A DNA stretch of 64,000 nucleotides. Source: Agromyces intestinalis (GTDB lineage: Bacteria; Actinomycetota; Actinomycetes; Actinomycetales; Microbacteriaceae). A program made the position numbers and the translations under genes. Below, piece by piece: positions 1 through 12,365 of the stretch. Numbering within the stretch: the stretch's first letter is position 1; each line of letters starts with the position of its first letter. The notes beneath the pieces were generated by a model, which saw only the letters and a program-made list of their open reading frames with translations, was not told the origin of the DNA and made no database searches. The stretch is taken from positions 3,534,001 to 3,598,000 of the forward strand of contig NZ_CP043505.1 of NCBI RefSeq assembly GCF_008365295.1. Direction: 5' to 3'.

Positions 1-2471
<2,471 letters not shown>

Positions 2472-2563
2472 CGCCCGCCCGGCGCGGCCGCCCGGCGGCG
2501 GCTCGGCGCCCGCCCGGCGTCCGCCCGGCGCGCCCGCCCGGCGACGCCCGGCGACGCCCGGCG
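2472..2563. repeat. Iterated CGCCCGGCG-type low-complexity repeat
   Basis: Directly after the ligA stop, the motif CGCCCGGCG and close variants recur about eight times in roughly 90 bases. This is simple-sequence DNA, probably generated by slippage. No gene or regulatory role can be assigned. Confidence 0.6.
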
Positions 2564-2572
2564 CGTGCAGGT

Positions 2573-2642
2573 CGTAGGAGATGCTCGCGGACACGCCGTC
2601 GAGGCCGGACCCGACGCGGCGTGTCGGCGACGATCTCCTACG
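2573..2642. repeat. 70-bp nested inverted repeat
   Basis: The outer arms CGTAGGAGAT (2573-2582) and ATCTCCTACG (2633-2642) are perfect complements. A second perfect pair is nested inside: GACACGCCG (2590-2598) and CGGCGTGTC (2617-2625). DNA or RNA could fold into a long interrupted hairpin. It lies between ligA and the phosphoesterase gene and could act as terminator, protein-binding site or interspersed REP-like element. One window cannot decide. Confidence 0.5.
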
Positions 2643-2719
2643 CTCGGTGCAGGGCGGCGGACGAGGTCCGCGTGCACGGCCACTAGAGCCACAGGCGCCC
2701 GGCGGCACAGAATGGTGGG

Positions 2720-4552
2720 ATGAGACGCGGGGGCGGCGCATCCGACGAACACGATGCGGATGAGGCATCCGACTCGCCCGAGGCATCCGCTTCATCTGAA
2801 GCACCCGGCCCGCTCGACGCGTCGGACCAGACGAAGGCGACCAGCCGACGCGGTTTCCTGCGCATCGGCGGCGCGGCCGCGGCCGGCGCCGTGATCGGGG
2901 GCGCCGCGGGCGCGGCGGCCGGCGCGACGCTCGGATACCGGGCCGGATTCGATCGCGGGGCCGACGACTTCGACGCCCTGCAGCCGCGCAGCGAGCCGGG
3001 GTTCGACCACGTCGTCGTGCTGATGGGTGAGAACCGCTCGTTCGACAACCTGCTGGGCTGGCTGTACACGCCCGACTCGCTGCCCGAGGGCGAGCGGTTC
3101 GAGGGGCTCGCGTTCGGCGAGTACGCGAATCCGGCTCCGGATGGTTCGGTGATCGCCGCGCACGTCTACGACGGCGCCACTGACGAGATCATGGGCCGGC
3201 CGAACCCCGACCCGGGCGAGGAGTACCCGCATGTCAACACCCAGCTCTTCGGCACCGTCGACCCCGAGACGAACGCCGAGCTGTACATCGAGGACATGAG
3301 CGACCCGTACAACGCGCCGGCGCCGGGTGCGGGCGCGACGATGGACGGGTTCGTGCGCGACTACGCCATCAACTGGGAGCGGCTGAAGCGGGGCGGCTCA
3401 CCCACGGCCGACGACCTCCGGCAGATCATGGGCTCCTTCTCGCCCGACATGCTGCCCGTGCTCTCCACGCTCGCGAAGAGCTTCGCGGTGTTCGACGCCT
3501 GGCACTGCGCGGTGCCGTCGCAGACGTTCTGCAACCGGTCGTTCTTCCACGCGTCGACCTCGCACGGCTTCGTCACGAACAAGCACCACGGCGGGTACGA
3601 CAAATGGCTCGATGCGGATGCTTCGCCGACGATCTTCAACCGCCTCGAAGACGCCGGCCTCAGCTGGCGGATCTACTTCGACGATCTGCAGCTCGTCTCG
3701 TTCACCGGGGTGCTGCACGCGCCGGCGCTCGAGCGGTACTGGCGCACCGACCACTTCGCGACGATGGATCGGTTCGACAAGGATGCCGCGGACGGGACCC
3801 TGCCCGCGTACGCCTTCATCGAGCCGCGGATGATCTACAACCACAACGACTTCCACCCGCCGGTCGGCAAGCTCCGCGAGAGCGACGTGGCCGGCGAGGA
3901 GATCGTCGACAGTGCGCTCAGCGACGTCCGTGCGGGCGAAGCGCTGGTGCACCGGGTGTACGAGGCGATCCGCACCAGCCGCACGCCCGACGGCTCGAAC
4001 GCGGTGAACACGCTGCTGCTCATCACGTTCGACGAGCACGGCGGCACGTACGACCATGTGGTGCCGCCGGCCGGGCGGCCGCCGCACGCCGACGCGGAGC
4101 CGGGGGAGATGGGATTCACCTTCGACCGGCTCGGCTGCCGGGTGCCGACGATCGCGGTGTCGGCGTACACCCAGGCCGGCACGATCATCCACGACGAGAT
4201 GCACCACGCCGCCGTCATCGCCACGCTGTGCCGGCTGCATGGACTGAAGCCGCTCACGCAGCGCGACGACGGTGCGAACGACCTGTTCAACATCGTCAAC
4301 CTGCCGGCCCCGAGGCATCCCGATGCCTGGCCCGTCACACACCCGCAGTACGTGCCGCCCAATCCCGAGGCGACCGCCCCGCATCCGGCGCACGCACACA
4401 AGGACAAGCCGCTGAGCCCGCCCGCGAAGGGGTTGCTTGGCCTGCTCATCGCCAAGTACGGCAAGGCGGGCGAGCCCGAGCCCGAGACGTACGCCGACGC
4501 CTATCGGCTGCTGCATCAGTACGGCGACGGGCTGTTCGGCGTCGATGCGTGA
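2720..4552 (+). CDS. Tat-exported phosphoesterase (phospholipase C / acid phosphatase superfamily)
   Basis: A 610-residue protein of the alkaline-phosphatase-like phosphoesterase family (Pfam 04185 type) that includes phospholipase C and AcpA-like acid phosphatases. A twin-arginine signal is visible: RR at 43-44 in SRRGFL, then an Ala/Gly-rich hydrophobic stretch to about residue 70, so export in folded form is expected. The family's metal/nucleophile region is seen in [14 protein letters not shown] near residues 94-107. [11 protein letters not shown] motif near residue 438 is the second metal-binding block. The protein has an unusually long acidic N-terminal extension (about 40 residues, rich in Asp, Glu, Ser and Ala) before the signal; a later start cannot be excluded. 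Substrate unknown. Confidence 0.85.
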   Translation: MRRGGGASDEHDADEASDSPEASASSEAPGPLDASDQTKATSRRGFLRIGGAAAAGAVIGGAAGAAAGATLGYRAGFDRGADDFDALQPRSEPGFDHVVVLMGENRSFDNLLGWLYTPDSLPEGERFEGLAFGEYANPAPDGSVIAAHVYDGATDEIMGRPNPDPGEEYPHVNTQLFGTVDPETNAELYIEDMSDPYNAPAPGAGATMDGFVRDYAINWERLKRGGSPTADDLRQIMGSFSPDMLPVLSTLAKSFAVFDAWHCAVPSQTFCNRSFFHASTSHGFVTNKHHGGYDKWLDADASPTIFNRLEDAGLSWRIYFDDLQLVSFTGVLHAPALERYWRTDHFATMDRFDKDAADGTLPAYAFIEPRMIYNHNDFHPPVGKLRESDVAGEEIVDSALSDVRAGEALVHRVYEAIRTSRTPDGSNAVNTLLLITFDEHGGTYDHVVPPAGRPPHADAEPGEMGFTFDRLGCRVPTIAVSAYTQAGTIIHDEMHHAAVIATLCRLHGLKPLTQRDDGANDLFNIVNLPAPRHPDAWPVTHPQYVPPNPEATAPHPAHAHKDKPLSPPAKGLLGLLIAKYGKAGEPEPETYADAYRLLHQYGDGLFGVDA

Positions 4553-4617
4553 GTCGCCGACCGCGAGGCGGCGCTCGGTAGGATTGATCGATCCCCATCC
4601 CGAGACGACGGAGCAGC

Positions 4618-4920
4618 ATGTCCGAAATCAGTGCGGAGCAGGTCGCGCATCTCGCGAACCTCGCCCGCATCGCGCTCACCGAGGACGAGATCGAGCACCT
4701 CACGACGGAGCTCGGCCAGATCATGCAGGCGGTCGAGCAGGTGAATCAGGTCGCCACGCCCGACGTGCCGCCGACCAGCCACCCGATCCCGATGCAGAAC
4801 GTGTTCCGCGACGACGTCGTGGGCGACACGGTGCTCACGGCCGAGCAGGCCGTCTCGGGTGCACCCGAGGCCGACGGCGGTCGGTTCGTGGTCTCCGCGA
4901 TCCTGGGGGAGGAGCAGTGA
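4618..4920 (+). CDS. gatC: Asp-tRNA(Asn)/Glu-tRNA(Gln) amidotransferase subunit C
   Basis: A 100-residue GatC, the small subunit that clamps GatA and GatB together in the enzyme converting misacylated Glu-tRNA(Gln) or Asp-tRNA(Asn) to the amidated form. It has the typical beginning ([16 protein letters not shown]) and a mid-region DVPPTSHP segment near residues 44-51 characteristic of the family. It is the first gene of a gatC-gatA-gatB operon. Its TGA stop overlaps the GTG start of gatA in GTGA, so the two are probably translationally coupled. Confidence 0.95.
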   Translation: MSEISAEQVAHLANLARIALTEDEIEHLTTELGQIMQAVEQVNQVATPDVPPTSHPIPMQNVFRDDVVGDTVLTAEQAVSGAPEADGGRFVVSAILGEEQ

Positions 4921-6452
4921 GCACCGAACTGACCAGGCTGGATGCCTCCGCGCTCGCGGCGAAGCTCGCCGCGGGCGAGGTGTCGAGCGTCGAAGCGACG
5001 AAGGCGCATCTCGACCGCATCGCGGCCGTCGACGGCGCGGTGCACGCGTTCCTGCACGTCGCGGGCGAGCGTGCGCTCGCCGATGCCGCCGAGGTCGACC
5101 GCCGTCGCGCCGCGGGCGAGCCGCTCGGCGAGCTCGCGGGCGTGCCGATCGCCGTGAAGGACGTGCTCGTGACCCAGGGCATGCCCTCGACCGCGGGCTC
5201 CCGCATCCTCGAGGGCTGGGTGCCGCCGTACGACGCGACGCCGGTGCGCAAGGTGCGCGAGGCCGGGCTCATCCCGCTCGGCAAGACCAACATGGACGAG
5301 TTCGCGATGGGCTCGTCGACCGAGCACTCGGCCTATGGCCCGACGTTCAACCCGTGGGACCTCGAGCGCATCCCCGGCGGTTCGGGCGGTGGCTCGGCGG
5401 CGGCGGTCGCCGCGTTCGAGGCGCCGCTCGCGCTCGGCAGCGACACGGGCGGGTCGATCCGCCAGCCCGCGCACGTGACCGGCACGGTCGGCGTGAAGCC
5501 GACCTACGGCGCGGTGAGCCGCTACGGCTCGATCGCGCTCGCGTCGAGCCTCGACCAGATCGGCCCGGTGACGCGCACGGTGCTCGATGCGGCGCTGCTG
5601 CAGGACGTGATCGCGGGGCACGACCCGCACGACTCCACGTCGATCCCCGACGCGTGGCCGTCGATGGCCGAAGCGGTGCGCAATGCCGACGTGCGGGGCC
5701 TGCGCATCGGCGTCGTGAAGGAGCTCGATTCCGAAGGTTTCCAGGCCGGCGTGCGCCAGCGATTCCACGAGGCGCTCGACCTGCTCGAGCGCCACGGCGC
5801 CGAGATCGTCGAGGTCAGCGCGCCGAACTTCGAGCACTCGATCGCGGCGTACTACCTGATCCTCCCGGCCGAGGCGAGCTCGAACCTGGCCAAGTTCGAC
5901 TCGGTGCGGTTCGGTCTGCGGGTGACGCCCGAGGGCGGTGGCACGGTCGAGCAGGTGATGGCCGCGACCCGCGAGGCGGGCTTCGGCCCCGAGGTGAAGC
6001 GCCGCATCATCCTCGGCACCTACGCCCTGTCGGCCGGCTACTACGACGCGTACTACGGCAGCGCGCAGAAGGTGCGCACGCTCGTGCAGCGCGACTTCGA
6101 CGCCGCGTTCGCGAAGGTCGACGTGCTCGCCACGCCCACCGCTCCGACCACGGCGTTCAAGCTCGGCGAGAAGCTCGACGATCCGCTGGCGATGTACCTG
6201 AACGATGTGGCGACCATCCCCGCGAACCTCGCGGGTGTGCCCGGCATCTCGGTGCCCGCGGGGCTCGCGCCCGAGGACGGCCTGCCGGTCGGCATCCAGT
6301 TCCTCGCGCCGGCGCGTGAAGACGCCCGCCTGTACAACGTGGGCGGGGCGCTCGAGCAGCTGCTCACCGCCGAGTGGGGCGGTCGCCTGCTCGACCGCGC
6401 ACCCGACCTGTCCACCCATGAGCTGCTCGCGACCGAGGAAGGTGCCGTCTGA
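4917..6452 (+). CDS. gatA: Asp-tRNA(Asn)/Glu-tRNA(Gln) amidotransferase subunit A
   Basis: The amidase subunit that releases ammonia from glutamine. The amidase-signature triad is intact: K81 in IAVKD, cis-Ser S156 in GGSGGGS and nucleophile S180 in TGGS. Length (511 residues) is normal. The start chosen is GTG at 4917, overlapping the gatC stop in GTGA and followed by a normal GatA N-terminus (STELTRLDA). The frame stays open further upstream, but that sequence is not GatA-like. Its stop overlaps the gatB ATG by one base. Confidence 0.96.
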   Translation: MSTELTRLDASALAAKLAAGEVSSVEATKAHLDRIAAVDGAVHAFLHVAGERALADAAEVDRRRAAGEPLGELAGVPIAVKDVLVTQGMPSTAGSRILEGWVPPYDATPVRKVREAGLIPLGKTNMDEFAMGSSTEHSAYGPTFNPWDLERIPGGSGGGSAAAVAAFEAPLALGSDTGGSIRQPAHVTGTVGVKPTYGAVSRYGSIALASSLDQIGPVTRTVLDAALLQDVIAGHDPHDSTSIPDAWPSMAEAVRNADVRGLRIGVVKELDSEGFQAGVRQRFHEALDLLERHGAEIVEVSAPNFEHSIAAYYLILPAEASSNLAKFDSVRFGLRVTPEGGGTVEQVMAATREAGFGPEVKRRIILGTYALSAGYYDAYYGSAQKVRTLVQRDFDAAFAKVDVLATPTAPTTAFKLGEKLDDPLAMYLNDVATIPANLAGVPGISVPAGLAPEDGLPVGIQFLAPAREDARLYNVGGALEQLLTAEWGGRLLDRAPDLSTHELLATEEGAV

Positions 6453-7969
6453 TGGCCCGCGCCGAACTGATGGACTACGACAAGGCGCTCGAGCTGTTCG
6501 AGCCGGTCATCGGCCTCGAGGTGCACGTCGAGCTCAACACCGAGACGAAGATGTTCTCGCCGGCACCGAACCCGGCGAACGCGAAGTACCACGGTGCCGA
6601 GCCGAACACGCTGGTCTCGCCGGTGTGCCTTGGCCTGCCGGGCTCGCTTCCGGTCGTGAACGGCGACGCGGTGCGCAAGTCGATCTCGCTCGGGCTCGCG
6701 CTCGGCTGCTCGATCGCCGAGTCGAGCCGCTTCGCGCGCAAGAACTACTTCTACCCCGACCTCGCGAAGAACTACCAGATCTCGCAGTACGACGAGCCGA
6801 TCGCGTACGAGGGCACGGTCGAGGTCGAGATCGACGGCGGCAAGGTCTTCCAGGTGCCGATCGAGCGCGCCCACATGGAAGAGGACGCGGGCAAGCTCAC
6901 GCACGTCGGCGGCTCGACGGGTCGCATCCACGGCGCCGAGTACTCGCTCGTCGACTACAACCGCGCAGGTGTACCGCTGGTCGAGATCGTCACGAAGCCG
7001 ATCTTCGGTGCCGAGGCGGATGCTCCCGCGCTCGCGCGCGCGTATGTGTCGACGATCCGCGACATCGCCCTCGCGCTCGGTATCTCCGAGGCGCGTATGG
7101 AGCGCGGGAACCTGCGCTGCGACGCGAACGTGTCGCTGCGCCCCCGCGGCGAGCAGAAGCTCGGCATTCGCACCGAGACGAAGAACGTGAACTCGTTCCG
7201 CTCGATCGAGCGTGCGGTGCGCTACGAGATCCAGCGTCAGGCGGCGATCCTCGCGAAGGGCGGGTCGATCACGCAGGAGACCCGGCACTGGCACGAGGAT
7301 TCGGGCACCACGAGCCCGGGGCGCCCGAAGTCCGACGCCGACGACTACCGGTATTTCCCCGAGCCCGACCTGCTGCCCGTCGTGCCGTCGGCCGAGCTCA
7401 TCGAGGAATTGCGCGCCGCGCTTCCCGAGGCGCCGGCCTCGCGTCGGCGCCGGCTCAAGGCCGAGTGGGGCTTCACCGACGAGGAGTTCCAGCTCGTGGC
7501 GAACTCGGGCATGTTGAACGAGCTGGCCGAGACCGTCGCTGCCGGCGCCACGCCCGCGGCCGCGCGCAAGTGGTGGACGGGTGAGATCGCGCGCCTCGCG
7601 AACCAGCGCGAGACGGATGCCTCGGGCCTCGTGTCGCCCCAGCACGTCGCCGAGCTCGCCGCGCTCGTCGAGGACGGCACGCTCACCGACCGGCTCGCCC
7701 GGCAGGTGCTCGAGGGCGTCATCGACGGCGAAGGCTCGCCGCAGCAGGTCGTCGATGCACGCGGCCTCGCGGTGGTCTCCGACGACGGCGCCCTGATCGC
7801 GGCCATCGACCAGGCGCTCGCGGCCCAGCCCGATGTGCTCGAGAAGATCCGCGACGGCAAGGTGCAGGCGGCCGGCGCGGTCATCGGCGCGGTCATGAAG
7901 GCCATGCAGGGCAAGGCCGACGCCGCGCGCGTGCGCGAGCTCGTCCTGGAGCGCGCCGGCCAGGTGTAA
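6452..7969 (+). CDS. gatB: Asp-tRNA(Asn)/Glu-tRNA(Gln) amidotransferase subunit B
   Basis: The tRNA-binding subunit, which activates the misacylated tRNA and receives ammonia through a tunnel from GatA. Family hallmarks are the [12 protein letters not shown] block near residues 19-30, the [11 protein letters not shown] segment in the catalytic cradle and a C-terminal YqeY-like helical tail. Its 505 residues match the family. The ATG at 6452 overlaps the gatA stop. A second in-frame ATG seven codons later ([10 protein letters not shown]) is a possible alternative start. Confidence 0.95.
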   Translation: MARAELMDYDKALELFEPVIGLEVHVELNTETKMFSPAPNPANAKYHGAEPNTLVSPVCLGLPGSLPVVNGDAVRKSISLGLALGCSIAESSRFARKNYFYPDLAKNYQISQYDEPIAYEGTVEVEIDGGKVFQVPIERAHMEEDAGKLTHVGGSTGRIHGAEYSLVDYNRAGVPLVEIVTKPIFGAEADAPALARAYVSTIRDIALALGISEARMERGNLRCDANVSLRPRGEQKLGIRTETKNVNSFRSIERAVRYEIQRQAAILAKGGSITQETRHWHEDSGTTSPGRPKSDADDYRYFPEPDLLPVVPSAELIEELRAALPEAPASRRRRLKAEWGFTDEEFQLVANSGMLNELAETVAAGATPAAARKWWTGEIARLANQRETDASGLVSPQHVAELAALVEDGTLTDRLARQVLEGVIDGEGSPQQVVDARGLAVVSDDGALIAAIDQALAAQPDVLEKIRDGKVQAAGAVIGAVMKAMQGKADAARVRELVLERAGQV

Positions 7970-8237
7970 CCATCCGTCTGCCGGCGGAGCGTCCGCTGGG
8001 CGATGGCGGGCGCCAGCCGGCGTCGCGCGCGCCGAGCGGTGCCCCCGCGGTGCGTGCACGGGCCGTTCGCGTCTGGAGCCTTCTCTCGCATCGACTCCGG
8101 CACTGTGCGCGGGTGGCGTCAGTGCCGGAGCGGGGTTCGGGGAAACGCGTCTGGGGTATGCCGGGGGCGCATCAGCGCCGGAGTCGGCCCGGACGCCCAC
8201 GTCGCCGGGTGTCGGAGGCTCGGGGTAGCGTCGAAGC
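7970..8237. other. Intergenic region gatB-dinB
   Basis: No supported gene. The main structure is the perfect hairpin at 8095-8130, listed separately. A later GCGCCGGAGTCGG segment (about 8174-8186) can pair instead with the left arm, so two alternative folds are possible. The dinB promoter probably lies after about 8190. Confidence 0.4.
8095..8130. terminator. Hairpin downstream of gatB (probable terminator)
   Basis: The arms CTCCGGCACTG (8095-8105) and CAGTGCCGGAG (8120-8130) are perfectly complementary over 11 bp with a 14-base loop. There is no T-tract, as is common in high-GC actinobacteria. It sits 125 bases after the gatB stop. Confidence 0.5.
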
Positions 8238-9560
8238 GTGAGCAAGCAGGATGGCTCGTCGAGGCAGGTGACGACGGGTCCCGTCGACGACTCGGCGACC
8301 CCGATCCTGCACGTCGATATGGATGCGTTCTTCGTGTCAGTCGAGTTGCTGAGCCGACCCGAGCTGCGCGGGAAGCCCGTGCTCGTCGGCGGCACCGCTG
8401 GCCGTGGCGTCGTCTCGGCGGCGAGCTACGAGGCCCGCCGGTTCGGGGTCAATTCGGCGATGCCGATGTCGGTTGCGCTGCGACGGTGCCCCAATGCGAT
8501 CGTGCTCCGCGGCGACTACGCGAGCTACGCCAGCTACTCGAAGCAGGTGATGCAGATCTTCGAGTCGATCACGCCGCGAGTCGAGAAGCTGTCGATCGAC
8601 GAGGCCTTCCTCGACGTGTCGGGCGCGCGCCGTCTCCACGGCAGTCCCGCCGAGATCGGCTGGACCATCCGCGAGCGCGTGCGCGCCGAGACAGGCCTCA
8701 CCTGCTCGGTCGGCATCGCCGCGACGAAATACGTGGCCAAGGTGGCATCCGGTCGTGCGAAGCCCGATGGACTGCTCGTCGTGCCCGCCGCCGACACGAT
8801 CGCGTTCCTGCACCCGCTGCCGATCTCGGCGCTGTGGGGCGTCGGGAAGGTCACCGAGGAGTCGCTCGCACGCCTCGGGCTGCGCACCATCGGCGACGTC
8901 GCCGACATGCCCGCCGACGCCCTCGAGCGTGCCGTCGGTCCCGCGCTCACGACACGACTGCGCAGCCTCGCCGCCGGCGAAGACCCACGTCGGGTCGTGA
9001 CGGGCCGCGAAGAGAAGAGCATCGGCCACGAGTCGACGTTCTCGCACGACTTGGTCGAGCCCGACGACATCCGCCGTGAGCTGCTGCGACTCTCCGACGA
9101 CGTCGCGGTGAGGCTGCGCCGGGCCGGGCTCGTCGCCCGGACGGTGTCGCTGAAGCTCCGCTACGGTGACTTCCGCACCCTCACGCGTTCGCGCACGCTC
9201 GCCGAACCGACCGACGTCGGCCGCCGCATCTACGACGAGGCCGCCGCCGCGCTCGCGGGTCTCATCGGCGACGGTGCGCGGGTGCGGCTCATCGGCGTTC
9301 GCGCCGAGCAGCTGCGTCCGGCCGGCGGTGGGGCGATGCTGTGGGATCCCGACGAAGACTGGCGAGAGGCCGAGCGAGCGGTCGACGAGGTGACCGCCCG
9401 GTTCGGCCGCGGAGCCGTTCGGCCCGCCGCGCTGGTTCGAGCGAAGCGAACGACCGCTTCGGCCGGCCCCGGTGCTGGCGAGTCCGTGGAGCGTGAGGAC
9501 GACGGGCGCACGGTCGACGTGCGCTCCGAGGTGATACGCCGCCTCCGCGACGGTGATTGA
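8238..9560 (+). CDS. dinB: DNA polymerase IV (Y family)
   Basis: A translesion DNA polymerase. The catalytic carboxylates are present: D27 and D29 in HVDMDAFF, and D121 E122 in SIDEAFLDVSG. Palm, fingers, thumb (helix-hairpin-helix around LWGVGKVTEE) and little-finger domains appear in order. At 440 residues it is slightly long, with a divergent, charged C-terminal tail after the little finger; no clear beta-clamp pentapeptide could be picked out. The GTG start is followed by about 20 nonconserved residues before the polymerase core. Confidence 0.93.
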   Translation: MSKQDGSSRQVTTGPVDDSATPILHVDMDAFFVSVELLSRPELRGKPVLVGGTAGRGVVSAASYEARRFGVNSAMPMSVALRRCPNAIVLRGDYASYASYSKQVMQIFESITPRVEKLSIDEAFLDVSGARRLHGSPAEIGWTIRERVRAETGLTCSVGIAATKYVAKVASGRAKPDGLLVVPAADTIAFLHPLPISALWGVGKVTEESLARLGLRTIGDVADMPADALERAVGPALTTRLRSLAAGEDPRRVVTGREEKSIGHESTFSHDLVEPDDIRRELLRLSDDVAVRLRRAGLVARTVSLKLRYGDFRTLTRSRTLAEPTDVGRRIYDEAAAALAGLIGDGARVRLIGVRAEQLRPAGGGAMLWDPDEDWREAERAVDEVTARFGRGAVRPAALVRAKRTTASAGPGAGESVEREDDGRTVDVRSEVIRRLRDGD

Positions 9561-9676
9561 CGTGCCGCCGATGCGCAGTCGGGTACGCGGAGGTCTCGTG
9601 ACGGACATCAGCGGCATCCGGGCCGCTCGACCGCAAGGGGTGGCCGGGCGAGCACGCGCTCGGTAGCCTGCTGCAC

Positions 9677-10033
9677 ATGACTGAACTCGTGCTCGACCTC
9701 GCAGACAAGGTCGCCGGCGTCGGCGTCCGCACCTCGTACGGCGACCCGGTCGACGTCGGGGGCTCCACGATCGTGCCCGTCGCGCTCGGGTACTACGGGT
9801 TCGGCGGCGGAAGCGGCAGCGGTGAGGGCGACGTCGGCGAAGACCGGCAGGGCCACGGTGAGGGCTCGGGCGGCGGCGGGGGAGGCGTCTCCATTCCTCT
9901 CGGCGCATATGTCGGTCGCGGCGGCGAGGTCCGCTTCGAGCCGAACGTCATCGGGCTGCTGCTCGTGGCCACTCCGTTCGTCTGGGCGCTCGGCAAGACG
10001 CTGCGGTGGATCATCCGGGCACTCAAGCACTGA
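9677..10033 (+). CDS. YtfJ/GerW-family protein
   Basis: A 118-residue protein resembling the YtfJ/GerW family, named from Bacillus spores but common in non-sporulating actinobacteria, where its role is unclear. The family segments are the GVRTSYGDPVDVGGSTIVPV block (about residues 16-35) and a Gly-rich stretch, GYYGFGGGSGSG. A low-complexity Gly/Glu/His linker follows, then one hydrophobic helix (about 92-108), so the C-terminus may sit in the membrane. It is followed by a strong hairpin and appears monocistronic. Confidence 0.75.
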   Translation: MTELVLDLADKVAGVGVRTSYGDPVDVGGSTIVPVALGYYGFGGGSGSGEGDVGEDRQGHGEGSGGGGGGVSIPLGAYVGRGGEVRFEPNVIGLLLVATPFVWALGKTLRWIIRALKH

Positions 10034-10045
10034 CCCGCCCGAAAC

Positions 10046-10079
10046 CGCGCGAGTCGCGTCGCACACCGCGACTCGCGCG
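10046..10079. terminator. Hairpin terminator after the ytfJ-like gene
   Basis: A 13-bp perfect stem, CGCGCGAGTCGCG (10046-10058) with CGCGACTCGCGCG (10067-10079), and an 8-base loop, 12 bases after the stop codon. It separates this gene from the TPP riboswitch transcript. Confidence 0.75.
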
Positions 10080-10095
10080 TATACTCGTGCCCTGA

Positions 10096-10193
10096 ACACG
10101 GGAGTCCGGTGAGCCGGGCTGAGAGGAAGGTTCTCCAACCTTCGACCGTCGAACCTGATCTGGGTCATGCCAGCGCAGGGAGGGCATCCCATC
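10096..10193 (+). promoter_or_regulatory. TPP riboswitch (THI element)
   Basis: Contains the conserved THI-box pieces in order: CGGGAGTCCGG, the CTGAGAGGAAG core of the pyrimidine-sensor arm, GACCGTCGAACCTGATC, then CTGGGTCATGCCAGCGCAGGGAGGG. It sits about 40 bases upstream of the GTG of the first transporter gene. Thiamine pyrophosphate binding is expected to repress the downstream ECF transporter operon, probably by hiding the ribosome-binding site because no terminator hairpin is visible between the aptamer and the start. Confidence 0.95.
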
Positions 10194-10234
10194 TCAATCC
10201 CGTGCCGCTTTCCATCGAACGAAAGGGCACGACA

Positions 10235-10864
10235 GTGCACGCAACCATCACTGAACCCGACCGCGTCTCGACCGGCGGTCGCCGACTGCGTTGGCGCGTG
10301 GTCGACATCGTCGTCGCGAGCGTCGTAGGCATCGCGACCGGCCTGCTGTTCCTCGTCTGGAACAACCTCGGCTACGCCTGGTTCTCCGCAGCCGACGCGC
10401 TCACTCCCGGCCTCGGCGGCATCGCGGTCGGCATCTGGCTCATCGGTGGTGTGCTGGGTGGGCTCATCATCCGAAAGCCGGGCGCTGCGCTCTACGTCGA
10501 GGTGCTGGCTGCGATCGTCTCGGCGATCGTCGGCAACCAATGGGGCATCGAGACGCTGTACTCGGGAGTCGCACAGGGCCTCGGAGCCGAACTCGTGTTC
10601 GCGATCTTCGCCTACCGCAGCTTCGGACCGATCGTGGCGATCCTCGCGGGCGCTGCTGCCGGGCTCGGCGCGTGGACCCTCGAGCTGTTCACGTCGGCGA
10701 ACCTGCAGAAGTCGGCCGAGTTCCTCGCGCTGTACCTGGGCACCACGGTGCTGTCGGGTGCCGTGCTCGCCGGCCTGCTCGGCTGGCTCATCGTACGCGG
10801 TCTCGCCGCGACCGGCGCGCTCAACCGGTTCGCCGCGGGGCAGTCGGTGACGAAGCGGGTCTGA
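10235..10864 (+). CDS. ykoE: ECF transporter S component, YkoE type (thiamine precursor)
   Basis: A 209-residue integral membrane protein with about six hydrophobic segments. It matches the YkoE family of energy-coupling-factor substrate-binding subunits assigned to thiamine or hydroxymethylpyrimidine uptake. Characteristic features are the VVDIVVASVVG start of the first helix and the WNNLGYAW loop. GTG 10235 is chosen because GAAAGG lies 12 bases upstream and the riboswitch ends before it; the open frame upstream of this point is the riboswitch itself. It is the first gene of ykoE-ykoD-ykoC-kinase. The thiamine link rests on both the family and the riboswitch. Confidence 0.9.
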   Translation: MHATITEPDRVSTGGRRLRWRVVDIVVASVVGIATGLLFLVWNNLGYAWFSAADALTPGLGGIAVGIWLIGGVLGGLIIRKPGAALYVEVLAAIVSAIVGNQWGIETLYSGVAQGLGAELVFAIFAYRSFGPIVAILAGAAAGLGAWTLELFTSANLQKSAEFLALYLGTTVLSGAVLAGLLGWLIVRGLAATGALNRFAAGQSVTKRV

Positions 10865-10865
10865 G

Positions 10866-12365
10866 GTGACCGCACTCGGCGTCGCACCTGCCGCCGTCTC
10901 CGCAGAGGGGTGGGGCTGGCGACACGCCGGCCGCATCCGCTGGGCGCTGGCCGGACTCGACCTGCGGATCGAGCCCGGCGAGCGGGTGCTCGTGGTCGGC
11001 CCGTCGGGCAGTGGCAAGTCGTCGTTGCTGCACGCGCTCGCGGGCGTCCACGGCGGCGACGAGGAGGGCGAGTCGGCCGGGCGCCTGCTCATCGACGGGC
11101 ACGACTCGCGCGACGCGCGCGGGCGCGTCGGGCTCGTGCTGCAGGACCCCGACTCGCAGGTGGTGCTCGCGCGGGTCGGCGACGACGTCGCGTTCGCCTG
11201 CGAGAACCTCGGCGTGCCGCGCGAGCGGATCTGGCCACGGGTGCGGGGCGCACTCGAGGCCGTCGGGCTCGACTTGCCGCTCGAGCATCCGACGAGTCGG
11301 CTCTCGGGCGGGCAGAAGCAGCGCCTGGCACTCGCCGGAGCGCTGGCGATGCAGCCCGGGCTGTTGCTGCTCGACGAGCCCACGGCGAACCTGGATCCCG
11401 ACGGCGTCGCCGAGGTTCGCGAGGCGGTACGCCGGGTCCTCGACGAGACCCGATCGACACTCGTCGTCGTCGAGCACCGCGTCGACGTCTGGCTCGACCT
11501 CGTCTCGCGCATGCTCGTATTCGGTCGCGACGGGCGGCTCATCGCCGACGGTGACCCCGCGGGCGTGCTCGAACGGCACCGCGACGAACTGCTCGCGGCG
11601 GGGGTCTGGGTGCCCGGTGCTGCGCTGCCGGTCGCCGCGGCGACCCCGGTCGCGCCGGGCGGCGCGAGGGAACTGGCCGCGCACGGCCTCGCGATCGGTC
11701 GATCGCGGGACCGGGTCGTCCGTCGCGGCATCGACGCGGGCCTGCCCTCCTCGGCATCCACCGTGCTCACGGGGCCGAACGGGGTCGGCAAGTCGACCCT
11801 GGCACTCACGCTCGGAGGGCTGCTGCCCGCCCTCGACGGCCGGGTCGAGGCATCCGACGCCCTCGCCGCCGGGCTCGGACGCGACCCGATCGCCTGGCGC
11901 TCGAAGCAGTTGCTCACGCGCATCGGCACGGTGTTCCAGGAGCCCGAGCACCAGTTCGTGGCCCGCACCGTGCGCGACGAGGCCGCGGTCGCTGTCCGTG
12001 CGCTGGGCGACCGCGGTGGCGACCCCGACGCCGACCGCCGTGTCGACGAGGTGCTCGAGCGACTCCATCTGAACCGGCTCGCCGAGGCGAACCCGTTCAC
12101 CCTGAGCGGCGGCGAACAGCGTCGGCTGACCGTGGCATCCGTGCTCGTCGCCCGGCCGCGCGTCATCATCCTCGACGAGCCGACGTTCGGGCAGGACCGG
12201 GTGACCTGGATCGAGCTCGTCACGATCCTGCGCGAGCTCGTCGACGAGGGCATCACCCTGCTCTCGGTCACCCACGACCGCGCCTACGTCGACGCGCTCG
12301 GCGACCACCTCGTGACACTGGGCGCGCGGTCGGGCGCGAGCGGCATCGCGGAGGCGGCCGCATGA
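10866..12365 (+). CDS. ykoD: ECF transporter double ATPase, YkoD type
   Basis: Energises the thiamine-precursor transporter. Two ABC ATPase domains are fused in one chain. The first has Walker A GPSGSGKSS (about 43-51), signature LSGGQKQRLALAG and Walker B LLLLDEPTANLDP. The second has Walker A GPNGVGKST (about 304-312), signature LSGGEQRRLTVAS and Walker B IILDEPTFGQD. The GTG start lies one base after the ykoE stop. Its stop overlaps the ykoC start in ATGA, so the genes are translationally coupled. Confidence 0.93.
   Translation: MTALGVAPAAVSAEGWGWRHAGRIRWALAGLDLRIEPGERVLVVGPSGSGKSSLLHALAGVHGGDEEGESAGRLLIDGHDSRDARGRVGLVLQDPDSQVVLARVGDDVAFACENLGVPRERIWPRVRGALEAVGLDLPLEHPTSRLSGGQKQRLALAGALAMQPGLLLLDEPTANLDPDGVAEVREAVRRVLDETRSTLVVVEHRVDVWLDLVSRMLVFGRDGRLIADGDPAGVLERHRDELLAAGVWVPGAALPVAAATPVAPGGARELAAHGLAIGRSRDRVVRRGIDAGLPSSASTVLTGPNGVGKSTLALTLGGLLPALDGRVEASDALAAGLGRDPIAWRSKQLLTRIGTVFQEPEHQFVARTVRDEAAVAVRALGDRGGDPDADRRVDEVLERLHLNRLAEANPFTLSGGEQRRLTVASVLVARPRVIILDEPTFGQDRVTWIELVTILRELVDEGITLLSVTHDRAYVDALGDHLVTLGARSGASGIAEAAA

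Noticed and set aside
4437-4916. Coding extension upstream of gatA
   Set aside because: It overlaps gatC and the phosphoesterase gene in another frame and lacks amidase similarity.
10109-10234. Coding extension upstream of ykoE
   Set aside because: These codons translate the TPP riboswitch. The GTG after the aptamer with its GAAAGG site is the sensible start.
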